A stretch of 64,000 nt of DNA, taken from Papilionanthe hookeriana x Papilionanthe teres (taxonomy: Eukaryota > Streptophyta > Magnoliopsida > Asparagales > Orchidaceae). This document shows, piece after piece, positions 55,936-64,000 of the stretch (position 1 is its first letter; each line of letters opens with the position of its first letter). The notes below the pieces were generated by a model. It made no database searches. It worked only from the letters and a program-made list of their open reading frames with translations, and was not told the origin of the DNA. Location: positions 109,717,943-109,781,942 of the forward strand of contig CM040429.1 of the NCBI GenBank assembly GCA_022702705.1, given 5' to 3'. Position numbers and translations under genes: made by a program.

Positions 55936-57175
55936 TTGGATAACAAATTTATTAAGAAATTTAAATATGATGCTAAATCTTATATTAGGGAAATTCCTCA
56001 TTTATTTAAAATTGGAACAGATTCTATAATTCGAAGATGTGTACCTTATGAGGAAACTTTTGCTATTATTAAAAAAAGTCATGATTCCGATTTTGGAGGA
56101 CACTTTGGCATAGATAAAACTGCCTTTAAAATTTTAAATTCTGGATTTTATTGGCCTACCTTATTTAAAGATGTGAGACATTATGTGAAAACATGTGATC
56201 GATGTCAAAAGTTGGGAAATATATCTAAGAAGGATGAAATGCCTTTAAACTATATATTGGAAGTTGAAATTTTTGATATATGGGGTTTAGACTTTATGGG
56301 ACCATTTGTTCCATCATGCGGAAAAACTTATATTTTATTAGCGAGTTGATTATGTTTCAAAGTGGATTGAAGTCTGTTGCTTTACCAAGCTTGTGATTCC
56401 AAAAGTGTTTCTAAATTCTTAAAGAAAATGATATTTTCAAGATTTGGAATGCCTAAAGTAATTATCACTGATGGTGGAAGTCATTTCAGGAATCTAAGAA
56501 TTCAATCATTACTAAAAAAATTTGGAATCAAACATAGAAATGCAACTGTTTATCACCCACAAACAAGTGGATTGACTGAAGTATCAAACAGAGAAATTAA
56601 AAGAATTTTAGAGAAGACTGTTAATCTTAAAAGAACTGATTGGGTTGATAGACTTGATTCTGCATTATGGGCTTATAGAACAGCTTATAAGACACCAATC
56701 GGAATTTCACCTTACCAGTTAATTTATGCTAAACATTGTCACTTACCTGTTGAACTTGAACATAAAGCTTATTAGGCGATAAAAGAGTTTAATTTTAATT
56801 TAAATGAAGTAGGAGAAAAGCGATTATTGCAATTGAATGAGATGGAAGAGATAAGAAATGAATCATATGAAAATGCAAGGATTTATAAAGAGAAAATGAA
56901 GTTGTTACATGATAAGAAAATTTCAGGAAAAATTTTTGAGCACGGACAAGAAGTATTACTTGTTTAATTCTCATTTAAAACTTTTTCCTGGAAAATTAAG
57001 ATCTAAATGGATTAGACCCTATATAATTGAGAAAGTATACCATTATGGAGTTGTTGATATTAAAGACCCCAAAACAGGAAAATTTTTTAAAGTAAATGGA
57101 TTAAGATTGAAGCCTTATTTGGGAGATATTAAAACAATTTATAAAGAGGCTTATGAATTGAGTCAACCTGATTAA
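55936..57175 (+). pseudogene. pol: Ath-C integrase
   Basis: HHCC finger complete (HDSDFGGHFG ... CDRCQKLG, 56080-56215). First Asp in IWGLDFMGPF (56280), second in IITDGGSHF (56465), Glu in TSGLTEVSNRE (56580): D,D-35-E kept. Stops or shifts after LLAS (56349), after EHKAY (56775) and near 56900. The C-terminal piece 56909-57175 ends LSQPD. No chromodomain, as usual for Athila. Confidence 0.9.
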
Positions 57176-57187
57176 AGATTTACTTAA

Positions 57188-57235
57188 GTCGGGCTGACGA
57201 CGTTAAACCAAGCGCTTTGTGGGAGGCAACCCATA
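57188..57235 (+). other. Conserved post-pol motif of Athila elements
   Basis: A block just after integrase containing AAACCAAGCGCTTTGTGGGA and ending GGGAGGCAACCCAT, with a short TGGG / CCCA inverted repeat. I recognise the GGGAGGCAACCCA string from many plant Athila copies (from memory, unverified); its role is unknown to me. Confidence 0.5.
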
Positions 57236-57803
57236 ATTATCTTTTGTTTTGAGTGTTTTTATGTTTCTAATGTAAGGTTATGCCTCGATCTTGACTAATT
57301 TTATATTACTTTAGAAAAATTTGATGCTTATAAGTCTTTGTTGACTTAAGCTGAAGATTATTTTAAAGTATGTAAGATTTAGAAATTGGATCACTCAATT
57401 CTAAATATGAGTAAAAAGGAGATCAAGTTAACCTTCATTATGATTGCTTACAATTTTTGTTATTGAGTCTAGATTACTCTTACCAGTATAATTTACCTAT
57501 CTTGGAGAATGAAACTTTGAAATTTAACGATTAGGCGAAACGGAGATGAACATAGTTCTGGCGCCTAGGCGCCAAGATTCGGCGCCTAAGCGCCTGAGTT
57601 AAACTATGTATCAATAGGTCGGCGCTGGCGCCAGATTTGGCACCTAAGCACCACGGTTACTGGGTCATGCAAAAATCGAAAATTTTCAGTTTTTCACACG
57701 ATTTTCACCTTTAAATCAACCCATCTTCATCCCTAACCATCAAGCAATCAAAGTTACGTCCATTTCACTTCATTCTTGAGAGATTTGAGAAATTTTTGAA
57801 GAA
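57236..57803 (+). other. Ath-C spacer with GGCGCC palindrome clusters
   Basis: Non-coding. Clusters at 57558-57598 and 57620-57652 repeat the GGCGCC-TA(G/A)GCGCC theme of the LTRs in otherwise AT-rich DNA, upstream of the ORF at 57804. Confidence 0.6.
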
Positions 57804-58151
57804 ATGGAAGGAAGAAATCTTAGAGAAGAGGCTAGGGACAAGGTCTCAAAGGATCCTCAACCCTACTTCAATGGTTTCATCGCGGTAAGTTTAGAGAAAA
57901 TTTTTAGTCACTTCGATAAGTTTGAAGCGGAGTTTAAAAGCATTGGAGATCGCCTTCATGAGATATTTCATCAGATTGAACATCTAGAATGGCAGATGAA
58001 ACTTCAATTTGATCATTTTGCGGCTTATCAACATGCTCAAGTTAAAATGTATGTGAAGAACAAATGGATTGACGAAAAAATGGCCTCTGATTTCCTGAGA
58101 GCGTTAGTGTTCTTTCGAAGCGGAATACACAATTTCCCTTGTGAAGATTAG
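57804..58151 (+). CDS. Ath-C small ORF, 115 codons, unknown function
   Basis: Uninterrupted from ATG (MEGRNLREEARDKV) to TAG, on the element strand between integrase and the env-like ORF. Hydrophilic, with a stretch about 35-75 (FEAEFKSIGDRLHEIFHQIE) that could form an amphipathic helix or short coiled coil. No signal peptide or membrane segment. No family recognised. It is the only Ath-C ORF of any size without a stop; it is short, so this could be chance. It may be the first exon or remnant of an env-region protein. Confidence 0.4.
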   Translation: MEGRNLREEARDKVSKDPQPYFNGFIAVSLEKIFSHFDKFEAEFKSIGDRLHEIFHQIEHLEWQMKLQFDHFAAYQHAQVKMYVKNKWIDEKMASDFLRALVFFRSGIHNFPCED

Positions 58152-58959
58152 AGTATTCTGGTAATGAGATCATTATTATCTGGTTTGTTGAGTCATTGTA
58201 TCGATGTAGTGAATCGATTGTGTTTGTGTATTTGCTTTCATGTTTAATGTGTGTTGTTTTTGTTTAGAAATTATTGTGTTTGATTGTGTATTAAGAACTT
58301 GAATCAAGTATGATACTTATCTGGAATATATTGAGCCAATATTGAAGATTAAAAATGGAATTTAGTAAAGTTTGATTTAAACTTTATGTTTGATTGGTGG
58401 ATTTAATATTTAATATTTAAAATTTTTAGAAAATGTTTTGGAAGTTAGAAACTGAAGCCCTACTCTAATGTGAGTAATTGGAAGTTGAATTTATGAATTT
58501 TGGTGGAAAATTAAATTTAAAAATAATTTTTTGTGAAAGGCGAGTCTGGCGCCTAGGCGCCAGAATTCGGCGCTTAAGCGCCTGTTCGGGCCTAAGCGCC
58601 TGTTCGGCCTGTACCCGAAAAATTCCTTAAATACCCCCAAAAGCCATTATCGACGCCCGAGCATTCTTCTTCCTCCATTTTTCGCGAAAATCAGCTTTTA
58701 GAATCCATTTTGAGGTCAAAACATCAAGGATTTGGGCGCGAAACCACTCGATTTCTTCGTCTCAAGGTCAGATTTACACTTTAAACCATTTATTTTCGAT
58801 TTTCACCATAGATTTCCCTAGGTTTTGCTAAGAACCGAAATTTTGAAAAAAATTTTTAGTGATTTCTTTGGATTTTTAAACTTATTTTAAGTTTTCTAAA
58901 CTTAAAAAGAGTTTAAATTTTTTATTCCAAAATTTGTTCTTGTTTTCTTTCACGTTTAG
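58152..58959 (+). other. Ath-C spacer: palindromes, TATA-like box and candidate intron before the env-like ORF
   Basis: A palindrome cluster at 58544-58607 includes GGCGCCTAGGCGCC and the perfect palindrome GGCGCTTAAGCGCC. CCTTAAATACCCC follows at about 58623. A candidate intron runs 58767-58959: donor CAAG/GTCAGA, long T-rich tail, acceptor CACGTTTAG immediately before ATG at 58960. This suggests the env-like ORF has its own transcription unit or a spliced RNA. Confidence 0.45.
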
Positions 58960-60111
58960 ATGGCTCCGAAATCTAAATGCGGGAAGGCACGAGACAACTT
59001 CGATAGCAGCAAATTTTCTACTGCGGCTGCGCATCTTCGATTCCACGAATTTGCGACGTCAAGGAAGTTCATTTTAGAATGAAGTTTCTATCACCCAGAG
59101 GAATGATTGAAAACATTATTGTTGCGCACAACTGATAACGATTCTGTTATTTCACTGCTGTTGCTGTTATCCCTATAGGTCGAGAGTTTTATGCGAATTT
59201 TCTGGATGCCGAAGATTATAAAGTTTTTGTCAGAGGTGTCAGAGTAGGATTTACTCAGAAAGAATCAATGTATTTTATGGCCTACCACCGACTATAGAGT
59301 GCCACTATTCTGGATTATCTCCATCTGAGGGAGATTTGGATATGATCATTGCTTCTTTGACTGACGGTACTCGAAGATCAGGAACAGAAAAAGGGTAAAC
59401 TTCAAATCCTCCAAGTTAAATGGTATTTCTAAAGCATGGAACTATTTTATTTCTGCAAGATTGTTACCTTCCAACCACTTGAGTGAAGTGACTAGAGATC
59501 GAGCAATCTTAAACTACTACATTCAGGAAAGGAAGCCTATTGATGTCGGCAGTATTATTTATGATTCTGTGGATTCTCTGCGAGATCCGACACTTACATT
59601 GGATTGGGATACCCATCTACGATTTATTCATTATGTATTAGCAATGGAGTCACTTGCAGATATTTCAGAGGAAAGGTTGAAGACTACTAAGCCGATTGGT
59701 CAGGAGAGCATTAGCATATATGATTGTCTTCAAGGGAAGAGATCGACTACTCCTTCTTTTTCTGCACCCACTCCAGGTAGACCTTCTACTTCCCGACCTT
59801 CTACTTCTGCTGAGCAACCATCGAGTTTCTGGGAGTCAATGCATGATCAGTTTATGGAGCGACGGCGGGAGTTATTTCAAACTCACTGCGGGGTTGATAC
59901 TATTGATAGGAAACTTGATCATTTATCGACTATACCACGAGGAAGAGTAGCTATGATGCTTGAGTATGATGAAGCCCTCGTCGGATTTCTGAAGGGTGAG
60001 CATGATGTTAGTTTCCCTACTTTTCCTAGTTTCACACCATTTGTTGATCCTAAGGATGTTGAGTTTTCCTTTGGTGACGATGATGATGATGAGGCTATAA
60101 CCAATGACTAG
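58960..60111 (+). pseudogene. Ath-C env-like / plant-transposon-protein ORF, broken
   Basis: Begins MAPKSKCGKARDNF at 58960; stops and shifts occur at about 59081 (ILE*), 59110-59170 and 59390-59430. Recognisable pieces are FYANFLDAEDYKVFVRG (about 59190-59240) and, in the final open part (59461-60111), LPSNHLSEVTRDRAILNYY and IDVGSIIYDS. These occur in the env-position ORF of plant Athila-type elements, often annotated only as a putative plant transposon protein domain. A Ser/Thr/Pro-rich stretch (about 59740-59820) and an acidic end (FGDDDDDEAITND) follow. No transmembrane helix is evident in the last open part. Function unknown. Confidence 0.7.
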
Positions 60112-61437
60112 TTGTTGATAGATCTCTATGTTGTGCTACTTTGTTGTTAGTTTGTTTTGTTTGGTTTGTTTGTTTAGTTTGATGTTTGATGTATGTTGAT
60201 TTGTTTATGTACCTGTGTGGATTGATTAGTGTTAAGATTCTGTTGTTAGAATATTTTAGTATATTGTGTTTGAGACTGAGATTAGAGTTAATTTATGATA
60301 TGTTTGTTTCGATCTACTTGTTTAGTAATTAGTAATTTTGCTTTCTGCTTTTATTTTGTTTTAAATATTAGTATAATCATAAAAATTAGCCTGCTTACTT
60401 TTTATACCTGCTTCAATTTTATCTTTATTATTCATAAAAGCATGAGTAGAAGTAAATTTTTCTTTTTAAAGATCGTTTTTACATACTTATAAAAATTTTC
60501 TTTTTAAAATTATGATTTTTTTTCTCTCATACTTTCAAATTTTCATAGTATACCAAAACATAAGTTTGGGGGAAGGGAAAATACATTCAAATTTAAATTT
60601 TATTTGTCCTTAAAGAGCTAATATTTTATTAAAATAAAAACTTTTTAACATAACTTAAGGAATGAAGAATCTATTTAAGATTACTTTTATTTTCGAAATT
60701 ATAAACAATTTAGTGAACTTAACCAAAATTTTAATAACTTTGATTGATTTTAAGAATAGAATTATTTAACTTAAAGAAGAATAAGATTAATGAATTTTTC
60801 TATTCATGGTAGAAATAATGGAATTTTAGAAGTATTAAGTAATAAAAAATTATCACTTGAAAAAAGAAAAGATTGAAAATCTTTTTGAATTTTTATTCAT
60901 GTTATAATAATTAAGTGGAAATGTATAAGTTTTGAAAATATAAGTTAAGGATAGTGAAGTTTAAAATCATTATCAGGCTATCCAGATATAGTAATCCTCA
61001 CTCTATAAAAAAAAAGAGAGAAGAGAGGAGAAGCTTGAGGAAATGCCTAATAAAAAATTGGCTTCACTTGAATTATCTTATAGAAGGAAAACTAGTTACA
61101 TATTTTACTTAATTTTTATGCATGAATCTTTATTTAGGAAAGGTTTTTCAAGAAGATCTTTTTCTTGTAAATAATCTATGAGATCTTAATATAATAAACT
61201 TCTATTATTTTCAAAATGGATGAAAAATTTGAAATCTTTTGATTTGGTAGTTGAATATTCTTTAAATTCTTAAAATTAAACCTAGTTAGTGAAATTGGGT
61301 TAATAATTTACTAAAGACTTTATAAAATCAAAAATTATAAGGAATCTTAAATATTTATCTTTTATTCCAAAGTTTATGCATTTTATATAGTAAAAAGGGT
61401 TACTTGAGGACAAGTAACATTTAAGTTTGGGGGATTT
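60112..61437 (+). other. Ath-C 3' untranslated region with two polypurine-like tracts
   Basis: AT-rich and non-coding. TAAGTTTGGGGGAAGGGAAAA-like tract at 60561-60581; the proper polypurine site TAAGTTTGGGGGATTTT at 61422-61437 abuts the 3' LTR. A run of A and AG at about 61010-61035 is also purine-rich. No ORF here shows family resemblance. Confidence 0.65.
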
Positions 61438-63335
61438 TGATCCATGAAAAAAATACCTATTTTTAAGCCTTGATTTTTATCAATTTCTAAGGATATTATG
61501 CTTTAATGAAAGGTATTTTTGTGTTTTTGGATGTAGGTGATGCAAAAATGTCCAAAAAAGGAAAAAGGGTGAAAAGGAGCAAAAATGGAGCAAAATACAA
61601 GAATTATAAAAAATTATGGCCTGGCGCCTACGCGCCAGACTCGATACAAAAACTGTCAAGTTTTTGATGACTTTTGGATGGTTATTTTGACGGAGTTAGC
61701 GGTTATTGGACATTCTAGAAGACTGGCAGTTGTTCCTTGATAATAGGACATGTGATACATTGCATTTGGACGCTCCAAAACGGTTTTAATTGCGAAGAGA
61801 TGCGAGCCAAAGTGAAGAGGTGCGAAGAACTGGACGCGGTGTCTGGCGCCTAGGCGCCAGATTCCGGTGCCTAGGTGCCAGATTCCGGTGCCTAGACGCC
61901 AGACAGACCTTTTAGAAGATTCATTGAATTTGGACATGTTTTGAAGAGGTGCCTCAAGGCAAACCTTGAAGCCTATAAATATGAGTAAACTCCTTCAGAA
62001 AATGGTGCCCCCATTGTATCCCATATCTCTTAGCCACTTTAGGATCTCTCATCCTTAGAGAGAGAAATAGAGAGAGAAATTTAGGGCCACTTTTATTTAG
62101 TTTAGTGAGTTTATTTTCAAGTTGTTGCATTTGGAGTTCAATACACTTGTGGAGTCGGTAGGAATCGGAAGATGCAGTAGAAGGAATATTTGAGATAAGT
62201 ATTTTATTTTTGATTCAAAGTTTATTTATTATGTTTTCTTCGTTTATATTCAATGTTTTACGAGTAGTTAGTTTACTTTCTTCCTTCGATTATGAAAAGA
62301 TAAATAAGATAATATAAAATTCGATGGAGAATTGAAAATCAAAATATTTTCAAAACATTGTGATGATATTAATACCTGATCTTACTTTACTTTTTAAATT
62401 GGCATTTAAATTGTTAAAACCTATTGAAGAGTTTTGAGACTTAGAAGGAGAAGAACTCTTAACTTGTAGATGTCACATGAATCCTTGGGTAGTCGAAGGC
62501 CATGCGCGGGCTATTCAAGGTAAAGTACAAATTAATAGGAAGATAAGATTTAAAGAGCGTAGATTTGATAAGTTTTTAGAGCGACAGACTAAATTCTTAT
62601 AATTTGATTTATAGATAAGGAAAGGGTCACTAGAAGGGCCGACCATAGCCACCCTTGGACATCTAGTAGTGTGAGCCTAGATTAACCTATTCTACTAACA
62701 ATACATCTGAACCTGATCTGTAGATTAGCCAATATTCTTTGCACCTGGATCAAAGGGTAAAGAATAGGAATTCTTCTATTTGGCACAATACCATAAAATA
62801 GATTCTCCGACGAATATTAAATTATCTTAAAAATCTTGGATTAACTGAAAGGAAGAAAATTTTTTGTTTTATATTGTTTTCATAAAATCATTTTCTTATT
62901 ATTGTTTTCTTTATCTGCATCTAGTAAATTAAAAGTAATTTATAGTTAGATTAAAATACAAAAAGATTTTGAAATACAATATTTAAAAATTTATTAACCT
63001 TTTTCCCCGTGGGAACGATACTGGGGTCTTTATTTCAAAGCCCTTTATTACTTGAAATGATACGTATACTTGCGTAGTACCCAAAATGTATATAAAATAT
63101 TTTCCTTTAAAATTATATTTTGCTATATAAACATATATTTAAAAAGTATTAATCACTAACGGCCTAGCATTCAGTAGCAATCAAGTTTTATTTAATGCTA
63201 TTGCCGTAAATTAAAATTTGGTACACATCTATATAGCAAGTTATTATGGGTTAAGTGTTTCGCGCCTTTGCCAGAAATTAAATTTTCTTGCAGTGGTAAA
63301 AAATTCTTGTATTTGAAAATACAAAAATAGGGTCA
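61438..63335 (+). repeat. Ath-C 3' LTR, 1898 bp
   Basis: Starts TGATCCATG, ends AATAGGGTCA. Compared with the 5' LTR, the first palindrome cluster is reduced to one unit (61621-61638) and the second is expanded to three (61841-61904). TATAAATAT at 61974-61982. Followed by GAGGA. Confidence 0.95.
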
Positions 63336-64000
63336 GAGGACAGTTCCGAAGAAGAAGAAATCAAGAAAGAAGCAGCGGCAATAAGTCAGAAGGAACCCCA
63401 GTTCAAGATCTCTCTCGAAGATGAAAGGAATGAAGAATATAAATCAATGTACGAGAAGATTAACCACTATGTACATACTATGACCTTAACCCCGATCCAC
63501 CCTAATAAGGTCGAGGGTATGATGGTCAAGGAAGTGCATGGTGGTGTTACTAAACTATTCAAGTTTTATCGTGGTGCTTCTTCTTCCAAAATTGAAAATG
63601 ATGTACAATTTGAAGATGTTGCTTCATCTGAACTAATGGAACTGCCTTTTGAGTGGTACTCTCCCTGTGTTCAAAATTTAATTCAACGTGGTGTCTTACC
63701 TCGACGATGGACAAAAGGTCAATCACAACATTTTGAAAAATTGTGGAATAATGCCAGCCGGCCTCCCAATTCAAAACGTGGTCTCGGATTCGGCACGGTA
63801 GGATCAGTTGACGATACAGAATTTTGCTTGGTTGTCACTTGCGAGCCTAATGAAGACTACTTGGAAGCTTAAGAAGATCTCGATGATCTACCAATCGGAG
63901 ATGCTCCGCCAGAATTCGAAGAAGAAATTAAATCTATAATAGACGAGTTAATGGAAGTTAACTTAGGTACTAGCGATAAGCCTAGGCCGACCTTTGTTAG
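63336..64000 (+). pseudogene. pol: T-P protease-RT linker, right of Ath-C
   Basis: Resumes T-P pol after GAGGA with SSEEEEIKKEAAAISQK. The frame 63447-63872 matches T-B 34340-33900 (VHTMTLTPIHPNK, ELPFEWYSPCVQNLIQRGVLP, SKRGLGFGTVGSVDD), then a TAA (63870-63872) and continuation EDLDDLPIGDAPPEFEEEI. It stops at the window edge before RT. Confidence 0.88.

Larger units (their letters stand above)
49892..63335 (+). mobile_element. Ath-C: complete Athila-type retrotransposon, 13.4 kb
   Basis: Whole element with two LTRs (49892-51780 and 61438-63335), primer site, gag, protease, RT, RNase H, integrase, two 3' ORFs and polypurine tract. It is flanked by a perfect 5-bp target duplication GAGGA (49887-49891 and 63336-63340). 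The LTRs start TGATCC and end GGGTCA. By eye the two LTRs differ by a few percent over the TATA-downstream stretch, apart from the palindrome clusters. All ORFs carry stops or frameshifts, so it is non-autonomous now. It is the youngest insertion whose order can be told: it lies within T-P. Confidence 0.95.
11970..64000 (+). mobile_element. T-P: Tat/Ogre-type retrotransposon hosting later insertions
   Basis: A plus-strand element with LTR 11970-19236, primer site, leader, gag (19786-20296, then 27100-27655 and again from 46665) and the start of pol (48823-49891 and 63336-64000). It is interrupted by T-S/T-B in gag and by Ath-C in the protease linker. The gag segment right of the TGCTT site occurs twice (27100-27655 and 46665 onward), so the locus is a duplication or recombinant. 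The 3' half lies beyond the window. Its left neighbour base string is ATATC, the unverified half of its target duplication. Confidence 0.82.

Overview
This window looks like plant nuclear DNA (probably an angiosperm with a large, repeat-rich genome). It consists almost wholly of nested Ty3/gypsy LTR retrotransposons. I found no host gene, rRNA, tRNA or CRISPR. The species cannot be told from the sequence. Two lineages are present. Tat/Ogre-type elements (called T-A, T-P, T-B and T-S here) are recognised by a second RNase H domain in pol, a primer-binding site of the form TGGCGACTCCGCTGGGGACT, and very long LTRs (about 6.8-7.3 kb, TGTTGACC...GACA). Athila-type elements (Ath-C, Ath-D) are recognised by an Asp-tRNA-type primer site, Athila-like gag and an env-like 3' ORF.

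Layout. 1-11103: T-A on the minus strand, cut by the window edge (gag, 5' UTR, primer site, LTR 3882-11103). 11104-11969: an 866-bp remnant of Athila-type reverse transcriptase (Ath-D), the sequence into which the flanking elements inserted. 11970 onward: T-P on the plus strand, with LTR 11970-19236, primer site, and a gag cut at 20296 by a minus-strand Tat LTR (T-S, 20297-27099) with a perfect 5-bp target duplication TGCTT. After 555 bp more of T-P gag the sequence switches at about 27656 to the 3' end of T-B (minus strand): a tandem hairpin array, 3' UTR, an AlkB/ALKBH9-like ORF, integrase, RNase H/RT, protease, gag, primer site and 5' LTR 39390-46664. At 46665 the T-P gag resumes with the same TGCTT, runs into protease, and is interrupted by the complete Ath-C element (49892-63335, target duplication GAGGA). 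T-P pol resumes at 63336 and runs off the window.

The main find is the T-B post-pol ORF (28695-30182, minus). It is a 496-codon frame with no frameshift and four in-frame stops. The C-terminal half is an AlkB-family 2-oxoglutarate/Fe(II) dioxygenase closest to plant ALKBH9 RNA m6A erasers, with the iron and 2-oxoglutarate ligands intact. The N-terminal part appears to be a diverged copy of the N-terminus of the element's own gag. The retrotransposon therefore seems to have built a gag-AlkB chimera, possibly to strip methyl marks from its own RNA or to repair it.

Other points: one target site (TGCTT in T-P gag) has both a solo LTR and a nearly complete element, so the locus, or the assembly, is a recombinant. 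Ath-C carries GC-rich GGCGCC palindromes both in its LTRs and ahead of its 3' ORFs. The giant Tat LTRs contain conserved hairpins and an antisense reading frame kept open in all four copies. All coding regions are decayed to some degree; T-B is best preserved, but its RT motif reads YVDN and its integrase zinc finger has lost a cysteine.
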